Of a stretch of DNA of 64,000 nt, positions 25,981-35,964 are shown piece after piece. The position numbers were made by a program, and so were the translations under genes. The stretch spans positions 186,001-250,000 of the forward strand of contig JAKVBL010000006.1 in the NCBI GenBank assembly GCA_022447365.1, given 5' to 3'. The notes beneath the pieces were generated by a model. The model did no database searches and was not told where the DNA came from. It saw only the letters and a list, made by a program, of their open reading frames with translations. The stretch is from Oleiphilaceae bacterium. Lineage in GTDB: Bacteria; Pseudomonadota; Gammaproteobacteria; Pseudomonadales; Oleiphilaceae. Position 1 is the first letter of the stretch. Each line of letters starts with the position of its first letter.

Positions 25981-26254
25981 ATGATACTCGTCCGTTAAAT
26001 TGGGTTTACTGCTGTTCTTCTTGTTATGAGGGCGCGACTTTAACAGTCGCTCGATGACAATTTGGCGACAAAAATCAATAAACAGAATTTTGGCAGTAAA
26101 AGAATGTAAATTGGCCTTTTTTGTCACGTTTTGGTGTTCATGTGGTGATTGTTCAAAACAATTGTTCGAATCAAACAAAATAATTGCACTGCATGGTTGG
26201 CTGTTTGCGTACTAACATTTCGTACTAATTTTGGATTGAAGTAGGAGTAAGTGA

Positions 26255-27208
26255 ATGGGCTTGTTGGTCGATGGAGTATGGCGTGATGAGTGGTATGACA
26301 CTAAGAGTTCTGATGGAGAGTTTATTCGTACTGATGCGCAATTCCGTTCTTGGATCAGTGCGGATGGTTCAACTGGGTTTCAAGCGGAGTCAGGGCGCTA
26401 TCATTTGTTTGTTTCGCTTGCATGTCCTTGGGCGCACAGAACGCTTGTCTTTCGTGCTTTGAAAGGCTTGGAAGATGTTATTTCTGTTTCGATAGTGAAG
26501 CCTGAGATGTTATCCCAGGGCTGGGAGCTTCAAGGTGACTATCTTCCGGATCGTATGGAAGGCTTTTCATATATGCATCAAGTTTATACTTCAGTTCAAC
26601 CTAATTACTCTGGTCGTGTCACTGTTCCGGTGCTCTATGATAAGAAAACTCGGCAGATTGTTAGTAATGAGTCTTCAGAAATTATTCGAATGCTGAATAC
26701 GGCTTTTAATGATTTTGCTTCTGATGATTTGGATTACTATCCGGAGTCTAAGCGACAAATCATCGATGAAGTAAATGCAGATGTGTACGAGAATATTAAT
26801 AACGGTGTGTATAAAACTGGATTTGCGACCACACAAGCAGCCTATGAGAAAAACTTCGAAGCCTTGTTTGAGGCTTTAGGTCGTATGGAGGTGCGCTTGT
26901 CTGAATCTCGGTATTTGACTGGTGATACCTTAACCGAAGCAGACTGGCGTTTATTTACTACGCTTGTGCGTTTTGATGCGGTCTATGTTGGTCACTTTAA
27001 GTGTAATTTAAAGCGTATTGAGGATTACCCTAATTTATCGAACTACTTGCGAGAGCTATATCAAATAATGGGAATTGCTGAAACAGTCGACTTTGAGCAT
27101 ATTAAGACGCATTACTATTATAGCCATGACATGATTAATCCGACTCGCATTGTGCCGATGGGGCCAGATTTAGCTTTGGAGCGAGCGCATGATCGTGACC
27201 GGTTTTAA
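26255..27208 (+). CDS. Glutathionyl-hydroquinone reductase (Xi-class GST, YqjG-like)
   Basis: The 317-residue protein matches the glutathionyl-hydroquinone reductase family over its whole length. The catalytic cysteine is C57 in SLACPWAHRTL, preceded by SGRYHLFV and followed by RVTVPVLYDKKTRQIVSNESSEIIRML (glutathione site). The C-terminal helical domain carries RYLTGDTLTEADWRLFTTLVRFDAVY. The family reduces glutathionyl-hydroquinones with glutathione and is cytoplasmic. It has a good Shine-Dalgarno (GTAGGAG) before ATG 26255. The 274-base gap to the divergent sphingomyelinase gene holds both promoters. Confidence 0.9.
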   Translation: MGLLVDGVWRDEWYDTKSSDGEFIRTDAQFRSWISADGSTGFQAESGRYHLFVSLACPWAHRTLVFRALKGLEDVISVSIVKPEMLSQGWELQGDYLPDRMEGFSYMHQVYTSVQPNYSGRVTVPVLYDKKTRQIVSNESSEIIRMLNTAFNDFASDDLDYYPESKRQIIDEVNADVYENINNGVYKTGFATTQAAYEKNFEALFEALGRMEVRLSESRYLTGDTLTEADWRLFTTLVRFDAVYVGHFKCNLKRIEDYPNLSNYLRELYQIMGIAETVDFEHIKTHYYYSHDMINPTRIVPMGPDLALERAHDRDRF

Positions 27209-27226
27209 GGTGTGAGTTATTAAAAT

Positions 27227-27260
27227 AAAAAAGCCCGCTCAATGAGCGGGCGTTTTGTTT
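27227..27260. terminator. Bidirectional intrinsic terminator
   Basis: The 8-bp stem GCCCGCTC/GAGCGGGC (27233-27240 and 27244-27251) has an AAT loop, an A-rich left flank and a T-rich right flank. It sits between the convergent glutathionyl-hydroquinone reductase and ETF-QO genes and could serve both. Confidence 0.9.
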
Positions 27261-27282
27261 GCGTTTAACTATAAAAACGTTC

Positions 27283-28926
27283 TTACATGTTTGGATAGTT
27301 TGGACCACCGCCACCTTCAGGTGTTACCCAGGTTATGTTCTGAGCAGGGTCTTTGATATCACATGTTTTACAGTGTACACAGTTTTGAGAATTGATCTGG
27401 AAGCGTTTTTCGCCGCTCTCGTCTTCAACAATCTCGTATACGCCTGCAGGGCAGTAGCGTTGCGCTGGCTCATCATATTTTGGCAAGTTTTGCGCAAGAG
27501 GGATGCTCCCATCAGCTAGCTTCAAGTGGCATGGCTGGTGCTCTGCATGGTTTACGTTACCGATGAATACGGAGTCAAGTTTAGCGAAGCTAAGCTTGCC
27601 GTCAGGCTTAGGGTAATCGATCTTTTTGCTTTCAGAAGCAGGCTTCAATGTGGCGTAATCGGGAGTAGTGTCGCGCAACGTGAATGGAAGCTTCATAATG
27701 TTGTGGTGAATGAAGTTGAACGCGCCGCCGCCAATCATGCCAAATTTGTGCATAGCTGGACCGAAATTACGGCTGTTGTATAGGTCTTCATATACCCATG
27801 AGTCTTTGAATGCTGCCGAGAATTCAGTGATCTCGTCGTTTGCGCGCTCTGCCGCAATCGCTTTTACGACTTCTTCCGCTGCGATCATGCCGCTCTTCAT
27901 TGCAGTATGCGTACCTTTGATCTTAGAGAAGTCCAAAGTACCCGCGTCACAGCCAACGATCAAACCACCAGGGAATGTCATTTTAGGAAGTGCGTTAAAA
28001 CCGCCTTTAGTAATTGCACGTGCGCCGTAAGAAACACGCTTACCACCTTCAAGGTGCTTGGCGAGCACTGGGTGGTGCTTCATGCGTTGGAACTCATCAA
28101 ATGGGCTGACGTGAGGATTTGAGTAACTCAAGTCAGTGATCAGGCCAACAACAACCTGGTTGTTTTCGCCGTGATAAAGGAAGAAACCGCCTGTCGAATT
28201 AGACTCGTTGAGTGGCCAGCCTGCGCCGTGAACAACAAGACCTTCTTGGTGTTGCTCAGCAGGGATGTCCCATAGCTCTTTGATGCCGATGCCGTAGTGT
28301 TGTGCATCGCTATCTTTATCTAGCTCGAACTTAGCAATCAACTCTTTACCTAAGTGGCCACGACAGCCTTCTGCAAAGATCGTGTATTTAGCACGTAGCT
28401 CCATGCCAGGCATGTAGCTCTCAGTTTGCTCACCTCCTTCGTTTAAGCCCATGTCGCCAGTGATGATGCCTTTTACAACATTATCTTCAACGATTAGCTG
28501 AGCGGCAGGGAAGCCTGGGTAGACTTCAACTTCAAGTGCTTCAGCTTGCTCGCCCAACCAGCGTACAACGTTACCAAGGCTAACAATGTAGTTACCATCG
28601 TTATGCATTGGCTTTGGAATCATCCAGTTCGGAGATTTGAAGCTCTTTTCTGCACTATTAAGAAGATATACTTCGTCTGCTTTAACAGGAACATTTAAAG
28701 GAGCACCCATTTCTTTATAGTCAGGGAATAACTCTTTTAACGCACGATCTTCGATAACGGCGCCTGATAGTGTGTGTGCGCCGATTTCTGAGCCTTTTTC
28801 AACAACGCAGACAGTAAGTTCTTGGCCTGTTTCTTGTGCTAGTTGACGGATACGGCATGCTGCTGAAAGGCCAGCAGGACCACCACCCACGATGAGAACG
28901 TCAAACTCCATCGATTCTCTTTCCAT
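27283..28926 (-). CDS. Electron transfer flavoprotein-ubiquinone oxidoreductase (ETF-QO)
   Basis: The 547-residue membrane-associated flavoprotein passes electrons from reduced ETF to ubiquinone. The start ATG 28926 has an AGGAGA ribosome site eight bases upstream, better than the further ATG at 28947. The N-terminal FAD motif is FDVLIVGGGPAGLSAACR. GLIVGCDAGTLDFSKIKGTHTAMKSG is the second FAD segment. The C-terminal ferredoxin-like part CPAGVYEIVEDE...NCVHCKTCDIKDPAQNITW carries the [4Fe-4S] cysteines. Length is normal. It is divergent from etfBA, as its partner genes often are, and shares a 454-base promoter region with a PsrA-like operator. Confidence 0.95.
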   Translation of the reverse strand: MERESMEFDVLIVGGGPAGLSAACRIRQLAQETGQELTVCVVEKGSEIGAHTLSGAVIEDRALKELFPDYKEMGAPLNVPVKADEVYLLNSAEKSFKSPNWMIPKPMHNDGNYIVSLGNVVRWLGEQAEALEVEVYPGFPAAQLIVEDNVVKGIITGDMGLNEGGEQTESYMPGMELRAKYTIFAEGCRGHLGKELIAKFELDKDSDAQHYGIGIKELWDIPAEQHQEGLVVHGAGWPLNESNSTGGFFLYHGENNQVVVGLITDLSYSNPHVSPFDEFQRMKHHPVLAKHLEGGKRVSYGARAITKGGFNALPKMTFPGGLIVGCDAGTLDFSKIKGTHTAMKSGMIAAEEVVKAIAAERANDEITEFSAAFKDSWVYEDLYNSRNFGPAMHKFGMIGGGAFNFIHHNIMKLPFTLRDTTPDYATLKPASESKKIDYPKPDGKLSFAKLDSVFIGNVNHAEHQPCHLKLADGSIPLAQNLPKYDEPAQRYCPAGVYEIVEDESGEKRFQINSQNCVHCKTCDIKDPAQNITWVTPEGGGGPNYPNM

Positions 28927-29015
28927 GTTCGGTCTCCTGTTTTTCAAGGTAATTAAAGTTGTCGTTGGTGAGTCTTTACCGATATAGACTTTCTCGCACC
29001 ACGATATTGCGCGCG

Positions 29016-29021
29016 ATTATA
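29016..29021 (-). promoter_or_regulatory. Candidate -10 box for the ETF-QO gene
   Basis: On the minus strand this hexamer reads TATAAT, 90 bases upstream of ATG 28926. The -35 region is weak. It lies between the gene and the PsrA-like palindrome. Confidence 0.4.
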
Positions 29022-29060
29022 CATATAAAGGTATACGAGTGCATTAGTATTCTGGGTTAT

Positions 29061-29078
29061 TTCAAACGATCGTTTGAA
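29061..29078. promoter_or_regulatory. PsrA-like operator palindrome
   Basis: TTCAAACGATCGTTTGAA is a perfect 18-base palindrome containing CAAAC-N4-GTTTG, the reported core of the binding site of PsrA, a TetR-family repressor that responds to long-chain acyl-CoA and controls fatty-acid oxidation and ETF genes in Pseudomonas and relatives. It lies in the otherwise gene-free divergent region 28927-29380, about 40 bases upstream of the ETF-QO -10 box. No psrA gene is in the window. Confidence 0.6.
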
Positions 29079-29380
29079 TTTTATGCAAATTTAATGTCGT
29101 TACAAGTCCTGATTGGAAGTTGCTACGTAATAGGGTGTAGATACTGAAGCTTTATTAGTGAAACAAATGCCGGTCATCTAGCTTAATTTTTGCCCAAGTA
29201 TTGACGCTTTTTTAATTAATCGGCAGTATTATGCGCTCCGCGAATTCGGGGCATGAAGCTTGGAGCTACATAAGTTATTGATTAATTTATGAAAAATAGC
29301 TTTTTCGCAGTATCTTGTGTGTGTGCTTGATTAAGGGCATTCGCACCATCAATTCATCAATTGTTAAGAATGAGGAATCT

Positions 29381-30130
29381 ATGAAGGTTCTTGTCGCTGT
29401 CAAACGAGTTATTGACTACAACGTCAAAGTACGTGTTAAGGCCGACAATTCAGATGTCGATCTTACTAATATCAAAATGGCAATGAACCCATTTTGTGAA
29501 ATCGCAGTTGAAGAAGCTGTTCGTCTTAAAGAGAAAGGAATCGCGAGCGAAATCGTTGTGGTTTCTATCGGTCCTAAAGTTGCTCAAGAGCAAATCCGTA
29601 CAGCACTAGCATTAGGTGCAGACCGCGGTATCTTGGTTGAAACTGACGAACAAGTTCAATCTCTTCAAGCTGCTAAAATCTTGAAAGCGATTGTTGACGA
29701 AGAACAACCTCAGTTAGTTATTCTTGGTAAGCAGTCTATCGATTCAGACAACAACCAAACTGGTCAGATGCTAGCAGCACTTGCAGGCATGGGTCAGGGT
29801 ACATTCGCATCAGAAGTTGTTGTTGAAGGTGATAAGGTTAACGTTACGCGTGAAGTTGACGGCGGTTTGATGACTGTTGGTCTTAATCTTCCTGCAGTAG
29901 TGACTACTGACTTGCGTTTGAACGAGCCACGTTACGCATCTCTTCCTAACATCATGAAGGCTAAGAAGAAGCCTCTCGATACTAAATCTCCAGCAGATTA
30001 CGGTGTTGAGTTGAGAGCTAGCCTAACTACATTGAAAGTAGAAGAGCCAGCTAAGCGTTCTGCGGGTATTAAAGTTGCAGACGTTGCAGAGCTTGTAGAC
30101 AAACTTAAAAACGAAGCGAAGGTGATCTAA
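29381..30130 (+). CDS. etfB: Electron transfer flavoprotein beta subunit
   Basis: The start ATG 29381 ([20 protein letters not shown]) follows a TGAGGAA ribosome site; the upstream extension to 29315 is not coding. The 249-residue protein shows [21 protein letters not shown]-type sequence, [37 protein letters not shown] (AMP-binding loop) and the recognition-loop region [27 protein letters not shown]. With EtfA it forms the FAD-containing heterodimer that collects electrons from acyl-CoA and other dehydrogenases. Codon use is strongly biased, as for a well-expressed gene. Its stop abuts the etfA start. Confidence 0.97.
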   Translation: MKVLVAVKRVIDYNVKVRVKADNSDVDLTNIKMAMNPFCEIAVEEAVRLKEKGIASEIVVVSIGPKVAQEQIRTALALGADRGILVETDEQVQSLQAAKILKAIVDEEQPQLVILGKQSIDSDNNQTGQMLAALAGMGQGTFASEVVVEGDKVNVTREVDGGLMTVGLNLPAVVTTDLRLNEPRYASLPNIMKAKKKPLDTKSPADYGVELRASLTTLKVEEPAKRSAGIKVADVAELVDKLKNEAKVI

Positions 30131-31060
30131 ATGAGCATTTTAGTTATTGCAGATCATGATAATGGTAGCTTGAAGCCAGTTACTCTTAACGTTCTTGCTG
30201 CAGCAACAGCAATCGGTGGTGACATCGACGTATTGGTTGCGGGCGAAGGTTGTGGTGCAGCAGCAGAAGCTGCGGCAAAAGCGGCTGGCGTTGCTAAAGT
30301 ATTGGTAGCTGATAACGCAGCTTACGGCCATCAGTTGGCTGAAAACCTTTCTCTATTGGTTGCTGACCTTGGTAAAGGTTACTCGCACGTTCTTACTTCT
30401 GCGGGCACAACTGGTAAAGACTTCCTTCCACGTGTTGCTGCACTTCTAGACGTTGCGCAAATCTCTGACATCATCAAAGTTGAGTCAGCTGATACGTTCG
30501 TTCGTCCAATCTATGCGGGTAACGCGATTGCGACAGTTCAATCTAGCGATGCGATCAAAGTAATCACTGTTCGTGGTACTGCGTTCGATCCAGTTGCTGC
30601 TGAAGGTGGTTCAGCTGCTGTTGAAGCGATTGACAACGTACAAGACGCTGGCATTTCTACTTTCGTAGGTCAAGAAATGGCTGAGTCTGATCGTCCAGAA
30701 CTTACTGCTGCAGATATCGTAATCTCTGGTGGTCGTGGTATGCAGAATGGCGACAACTTCGCAATGCTTGAGAAAGTTGCTGACAAGCTTGGCGCGGCAA
30801 TGGGTGCATCGCGTGCAGCTGTTGACGCTGGCTTCGTACCTAACGATATGCAGGTTGGTCAAACAGGTAAGATCGTTGCTCCTAACCTATACATCGCTGT
30901 AGGTATTTCAGGTGCGATCCAACACTTGGCTGGTATGTCTGGTTCTAAAGTAATTGTTGCGATCAACAAAGACGAAGAAGCGCCTATCTTCCAGGTTGCT
31001 GATTACGGTCTTGTTGCTGATCTATTTGATGCGGTTCCAGAATTGGAAGCTGCCCTTTAA
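30131..31060 (+). CDS. etfA: Electron transfer flavoprotein alpha subunit
   Basis: The 309-residue protein follows etfB without a gap. The N-terminal domain has [19 protein letters not shown] and [19 protein letters not shown]. The C-terminal FAD domain has [59 protein letters not shown] and [24 protein letters not shown], the hallmarks of EtfA. An intrinsic terminator follows 20 bases after the stop. Electrons go to the divergently encoded ETF-QO. Confidence 0.97.
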   Translation: MSILVIADHDNGSLKPVTLNVLAAATAIGGDIDVLVAGEGCGAAAEAAAKAAGVAKVLVADNAAYGHQLAENLSLLVADLGKGYSHVLTSAGTTGKDFLPRVAALLDVAQISDIIKVESADTFVRPIYAGNAIATVQSSDAIKVITVRGTAFDPVAAEGGSAAVEAIDNVQDAGISTFVGQEMAESDRPELTAADIVISGGRGMQNGDNFAMLEKVADKLGAAMGASRAAVDAGFVPNDMQVGQTGKIVAPNLYIAVGISGAIQHLAGMSGSKVIVAINKDEEAPIFQVADYGLVADLFDAVPELEAAL

Positions 31061-31075
31061 TAGATAGCTGATCTC

Positions 31076-31110
31076 AAAAAACCGGCCCTCTAAAGAGCGC
31101 CGGTTTTTTT
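31076..31110 (+). terminator. Rho-independent terminator of etfBA
   Basis: A GC-rich stem ACCGGC/GCCGGT (31081-31086, 31099-31104) with inner CTCT/AGAG pairing is followed by eight T. A preceding A-run would also allow some termination on the minus strand. Confidence 0.9.
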
Positions 31111-31170
31111 GTGCCTTTAAAAAAACGACTACTTTCTAACCCAGACCTTACATATGTTCGGAGAGTCGTT

Positions 31171-33931
31171 TTGAAGAGAGGAATAGGTGTTTTTTTATTA
31201 TCTGTTGGGCAATCGGCCTTAGCTATTGAAGGCACGGCCTATAGCTCGACATCAGGATTGTTGACTAGTGTTTGGGGTACGTATGGCCAAGGCACTGTTG
31301 GTATTGATACGACGACTTATACCTTGTCGAGTGATTTTGCGCTCTTGTCAGATAGAAGTATTCAGTGGAATACAGGAAGCCGACCGCCACCCGTTGGTGA
31401 AACGGTTGGTACGCCGGCGGGAACTTACTTTAGAAATGTAATTATTCAAAGTGTGGGAGGTCAAAAGCATGCTCTCACTATCACTAACTCCGGCCCCGCC
31501 AGAAAATTGAGCGCCGAGAAACTATCGATTACAAATTCTCGTTTAGTACTTCGTGATGATGTCACATTCAACTTCCAGTCCCCGAGCGGCAGTTATAATG
31601 TAATTCTAGATAACAGTGATCTGATCTTTGACTGGACTTCTGCTGAGCCAAGTTTTTACGCGGATGCAAACAATAAGCTGATTTTTGATATTCGCGGCAC
31701 TAGCCTTATTTAAGGTTTTACTCAGGCCAGTACGGCAGGTTGGGCACTTCAAGGTGATGAAATTAATCTCGCAGAAAACAGCTATTTAACCTTATTGGAT
31801 TGGAATACGACGCTGAATGCTTTCGGTAGAGAAGAGTCCTTTACCATCAATGCTGCTCAAGGTAGTACCTTGCATATTCAGCGTCTTGATGCGGGTACTA
31901 GCGGGATCTTGCAGTCTAGTCAAAATCGCACTGATGTGAAGTTTCAGATCGACTTGAACGAAGCCGATTTCATTCTCGATAATGCGCCTTTAGATGTCGA
32001 TACTGTGCTGGCGTCTGGATCGAATCTGGCTCAACCCTGACCAATACTCCAGATTTTACCTTAAGTAATGGTTCTAGATTCGAAATAGAAAACGGAGTAA
32101 ATGTCGCCGAAGCACAGTTGAGCTTTGAGCAGGGTAGCAATTCCTTGCACAGTGCTGCGATAGGCGCAACGCCACTTAAGGGTATGTCATTTAAAGGCAA
32201 TGCAACAATTACCGCGGATGATGCAGCGGGTTTCACCGGTTTAAATTCTTTTGGTGCACTTCCCGGCATTGAAGTGACGATTGGTGAAGCAGGAGATGCC
32301 GCTAATACGGCTATTGGTTTTGGTGCGAACTCGTATTCGGTCATTGATGACGCGCTTATCAATGGTCATATTGATTTTAACACCCAGAGTTCTTCTACTT
32401 TCTTATTTCGTAATAACCCTAAGTTTTCACCAGGTGTTGGCTCTGGAGATATCGGTACGATTCGGTTTAACCTGAATGGTTCTGCTTTAGATAACAGCTT
32501 GGTGCCAGTCTTTGGTGATCCGTCATTGCAATTCAATTTGGAAGTTGGTGATGTTAGTAACGACAACGACAAGATCGAATTCAATGGGGGCGCTGTTATA
32601 GGCACGCACGATGTCGTGATTGCGCCAAAATCTAGTGCTTATAAAGCTGATGACTTGGATGGAAATAGCTATGTGGTTGTTGAAGACGATGCGGGCCAGG
32701 ACTCGTCTACTTATACCGCAAGTTTAACTGCAACAATGCCGGCGGCAATTCAAGTTTCCGGAGTAAAGCAAGTGGTGCAACAGATACTTATACTGTTACT
32801 TTGACTAAAGATCTTAATAACATCACGACGCATTCCTCTCTGACTACGCGTAATCAGCGAGTCGCAGCGCAAAGTTTAGTGAATCAAGCGCCAACCAATA
32901 CCGCAGTGAATAGCCAGCTGAATACAGTAACAAATGCACAGCTTGCTAACGACTCCTATGCCGAACCTGTTGCCTCGCATTTAACGGTTGGACTTGAGCA
33001 GGCTGAGATGATTATTAACAGCGTGTTTATGCGCAATGTTGAATTTGGTTTGTCGGAAGGACAGGAAAGCTTTGCACCTAACTTCTTAGGTGGCGATAGT
33101 GCGTCTAATCAGAATGTTTGGGCTGACGTATCTCGTGTCGATGGCAGTATTGATTCAAGCACAAACGAAGCAGGTTTTGAGTACGATATGACCCAGATGA
33201 CGCTTGGAGCGAACCTGCTCTCAACGCTTGATAGTTATGCTGGTGTCTACTTTAGTGTGGTCGATCAAACCATGGATGAGCATGACGCTCAGAGCATTAG
33301 TTTTGATACTTCGGGCTATCACTTTGGGGCTTACTGGAGTGGTCGGTTTGAGAATCAGATCGAGCTCGATGATGTTATCGGCTATGGCATAAATGAGACG
33401 GACTCGGTTCGTAGTCTAACAACTGCACCGAAAGCTGAGGCGACCTTTGATTCGGATTTTGTCTATGTCGCCTTGCAGGTTGCCAAACCTATTTATAACT
33501 CTGAACTTGTGAATATCGCGCCTTTTGCTTCGATTAGTCACGTGAGAGCAAGTCAGGACGCCTATTCTGAGACCGGTGGTGCTGCCTTGGCGATGAGCGT
33601 AGACAAAAGCGATGCCGAGTCTTCATTAATAGGTTTGGGTCTGGCATTTGAAAAGTACCTTGATGATCACGAGGGTTTGAGCGTTAATGCAATATTGCGT
33701 TATGACCGTGATTTGAGTGCCGATAAAAGTGGCGATCACTCTGTTATTGTCACCTCAGGCGCTACCGGCACTTATACTGGTCAGAATCGCGGCGCGAATA
33801 CTTGGACTGGCGGTTTGGCCCTTCGTTATCACTTTGCAGAGCAGCATGCCTTGGGAGGAGGGGTGAGCTATAGCAAATTTGATAATGGTGATGAGCACGG
33901 TTTTGGTTTGAACTACAGCTATCAATTTTAA
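31171..33931 (+). pseudogene. Autotransporter-like outer-membrane protein, interrupted at three places
   Basis: A single about 920-codon gene is visible in pieces. The start is probably TTG 31171, with a GGAGAG ribosome site and signal peptide (LKRGIGVFLLSVGQSALA). The passenger is beta-rich with many Asn, Ser and Thr. An in-frame TAA at 31711-31713 is followed by the same frame (GFTQASTAGWALQGDE) to TGA 32040. Coding sense moves to the next frame near 32022-32037 (TLTNTPDFTLSNGS), then again near 32755-32765 (KASGATDTYTVTLTKDLNN), and runs to TAA 33931. The last 290 residues form a type Va autotransporter barrel (VWADVSRVDGS, FGAYWSG) ending LNYSYQF with the terminal F. One stop plus two frameshifts argue for a dead gene. 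Function unknown. Confidence 0.75.
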
Positions 33932-33976
33932 TTGATGATTGAAAACTGAATTCGAGTTGACATCGTTCTGTTAAAC

Positions 33977-33998
33977 AAGCCATCTTGTGTGATGGCTT
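33977..33998. repeat. Inverted repeat before the symporter gene
   Basis: AAGCCATC and GATGGCTT form a perfect 8-bp stem with a TTGTGT loop, 26 bases before ATG 34024. It lacks a T-run on the plus side. A TTGACA hexamer lies at 33957-33962 but its -10 partner is weak. It could be an operator, a leader hairpin or a weak terminator for the pseudogene. Confidence 0.35.
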
Positions 33999-34023
33999 AA
34001 CAATAACAACAGACGAGCTTTCC

Positions 34024-34914
34024 ATGAATTCAACACCAATCCTTACGATTTTCCTTCCTGCTAGTCTCGGCATTATTATGCTTGGGCTGGGTTTGTCCTT
34101 AACGATTTCTGACTTTACCCGCATCTTTAAAATGCCAAAGCCGGTACTCATAGGCTTATTTTGTCAGGCTATTATTTTGCCAATCGCATGCTTTGGTTTG
34201 GTCATCGCATTTGCTCTTCCTCCAGAATTGGCGGTTGGGCTAATGTTGCTCGCGGCATCCCCAGGGGGGACCAGTGCTAATTTATTTAGTCATCTTGCGC
34301 ATGGCGATGTGGCTTTGAATGTGACGCTCACCGCCATTAACTCTGTTCTATGCATTGTTACGCTGCCAATCATTGTGAATTTGAGTTTGTTTTACTTCAT
34401 GAGCGAGCAAGGTAGTGTCGGCTTACAATTCTCTAAGGTACTTCAGGTTTTTGCGATTGTGTTGATTCCGATCGGCATTGGGATGACGATTCGGCGCTTT
34501 AGAAAAGGCTTTGCTGAGGTCATGGAAAAGCCAGTTAAGATTATGTCGGCACTATTCTTAGCCTTGGTTGTTGTGGTTGCCGTGATGGAAAGTTGGGAGC
34601 AGTTTACTCAGTACTTTGCGATTGTTGGTGCAGCAGCACTAGCGTTTAATCTGATTAGTTTGGGCGTTGGTTACGGCGTGCCTCGCTTGTTGAAGCTGGA
34701 GCTCCGTCAGAGCATTGCGATTGGTATGGAGATTGGTGTTCACAATGGTACTTTGGCGATAGCCATTGCCTTGTCTCCAATGCTTTTGAATAACGGGGTG
34801 ATGGCCGCGCCAGCTGCTATTTATAGCGTCATTATGTTTGTCACAGCAGCTTTATTTGGCTTACTGGTAAACAAAATTCACGGAGATCAACTCGGTAATA
34901 ACACCGCAGCTTAA
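34024..34914 (+). CDS. Bile acid:sodium symporter (BASS) family transporter
   Basis: The 296-residue protein starts at ATG 34024 (MNSTPILTIFLPASLGIIMLGLGLSLT); the frame to 33985 extends into the leader. It has about nine or ten membrane segments. Family signs are MLGLGLSLTISDFTRI, GLMLLAASPGGTSANLFSHLAHGDVALNVTLTA (the crossover Na-binding region) and IGMEIGVHNGTLAIAIAL (second crossover). Members import organic anions with sodium; bacterial substrates include pantoate, 2-keto acids and bile salts. Substrate here is unknown. It converges on meaB with a 48-base gap. Confidence 0.85.
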   Translation: MNSTPILTIFLPASLGIIMLGLGLSLTISDFTRIFKMPKPVLIGLFCQAIILPIACFGLVIAFALPPELAVGLMLLAASPGGTSANLFSHLAHGDVALNVTLTAINSVLCIVTLPIIVNLSLFYFMSEQGSVGLQFSKVLQVFAIVLIPIGIGMTIRRFRKGFAEVMEKPVKIMSALFLALVVVVAVMESWEQFTQYFAIVGAAALAFNLISLGVGYGVPRLLKLELRQSIAIGMEIGVHNGTLAIAIALSPMLLNNGVMAAPAAIYSVIMFVTAALFGLLVNKIHGDQLGNNTAA

Positions 34915-34962
34915 TGATCAAGGTAGATTGCGCCACGCCTGCCAGTAAGGCTTTGGCTCAAT

Positions 34963-35961
34963 TTATGATTGTGGTTCGTTGAAGCGTGCTATCAAGGTTT
35001 TTGCTGCGTCGTAAGCAGTGAGTTTCCCTGAAATTACTTGTTCCTGCAGTTGAGGGAGCGATTCTTGAACGGCTTGATGGGTCTCAAAAGCGTGTCGAAG
35101 CTGCTCTGTGATGAGCCTGTCCAACCATTTTTCGTTTTGCTGCTGACGCTTTGTTTCGAGGATAGCCTGATTAGAAGAAAAGTAGTCTGTCAGCAAAGCC
35201 CATATTTCTGTAATCCCTCTGTTCTCAATCGATGAGCAAGTCAGGGCTTGAGGCTCCCATTCTTCAGAACTTCGCATCAGATGTAAGGCATTCTGGCAAT
35301 GTTGTTTTGTGCGCTCAGCTTGATGCAGACTATCGCCATCTGCTTTGTTAATGATCAAAGCGTCCGCTAGTTCCATAATGCCACGTTTGATGCCTTGTAA
35401 TTCGTCGCCTGAATTTGGCTGCATGAGCACCATAAAGAAATCGACCATCGATGCGACTTCATACTCAGATTGGCCAACGCCAACGGTTTCAACGAGAATG
35501 ACATCAAAGCCTGCGGCTTCACACAAGATCATGCTTTCTCGTGTTTTTTGAGCAACGCCGCCTAAAGCTCCCGCTGAGGGGCTTGGTCGAATAAAGGCGT
35601 TATCCGCGCGTGAGAGCTCTTCCATGCGGGTTTTATCACCAAGAATGCTACCACCACGAATAGGTGAGCTCGGATCGACAGCAAGCACTGCAACACGCAG
35701 ACCTTGTTCAATTAAATAAAGTCCGAAAGCTTCAATAAAGGTCGACTTTCCAACACCGGGTGTGCCGCTAATGCCTATTCTCTTAGCTTTCCCCGAGTAA
35801 GGTAAGGCTTGGTTTAACAGTGCTTGTGCTTGTTCTTGATGCGTGGCTTTGGTGCTTTCAATTAGGGTAATAGATTTTGCGAGGCTGCGCCGACGAACTG
35901 GATCAGAGGTATTCTGAACGAGTCCGTCTAATAATTTCTTTATCGGCGCAAGAGCAGTCAT
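34963..35961 (-). CDS. meaB: Methylmalonyl-CoA mutase-associated GTPase MeaB
   Basis: The 332-residue G3E GTPase protects and reactivates methylmalonyl-CoA mutase. Walker A is GISGTPGVGKSTFIEAFG at about residues 62-79. VAVLAVDPSSPIRGGSILGDKTRM is the base-binding/switch I region, and VETVGVGQSEYEVASMVDFF is switch II. NKADG is the guanine-specificity motif. It follows the mutase gene by three bases at the distal end of the propionate operon. Length and motifs are complete. Confidence 0.95.
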   Translation of the reverse strand: MTALAPIKKLLDGLVQNTSDPVRRRSLAKSITLIESTKATHQEQAQALLNQALPYSGKAKRIGISGTPGVGKSTFIEAFGLYLIEQGLRVAVLAVDPSSPIRGGSILGDKTRMEELSRADNAFIRPSPSAGALGGVAQKTRESMILCEAAGFDVILVETVGVGQSEYEVASMVDFFMVLMQPNSGDELQGIKRGIMELADALIINKADGDSLHQAERTKQHCQNALHLMRSSEEWEPQALTCSSIENRGITEIWALLTDYFSSNQAILETKRQQQNEKWLDRLITEQLRHAFETHQAVQESLPQLQEQVISGKLTAYDAAKTLIARFNEPQS

Positions 35962-35964
35962 GAA

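Noticed and set aside
26034-26050. Hairpin GCGACT-TTAAC-AGTCGC upstream of the sphingomyelinase-like gene
   Set aside because: Only a 6-bp stem without T-run; too weak to call a terminator or operator.
26208-26228. Direct repeat CGTACTAA at 26208 and 26221, 13 bases apart, before the glutathionyl-hydroquinone reductase gene
   Set aside because: Short, no matching known site and no copy elsewhere; could be chance in an AT-rich leader.
28959-29147. Small open frame in the ETF divergent region
   Set aside because: It covers the -10 box and the PsrA-like palindrome, has no ribosome site and no family features.
29200-29240. TTGACG...TATTAT as an etfBA promoter
   Set aside because: The spacing is about 20 bases, too long for a confident sigma-70 promoter.
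34915-34962. GCC/GGC-rich inverted repeat between the symporter and meaB genes
   Set aside because: Imperfect arms and no T-run; not enough for a terminator call.
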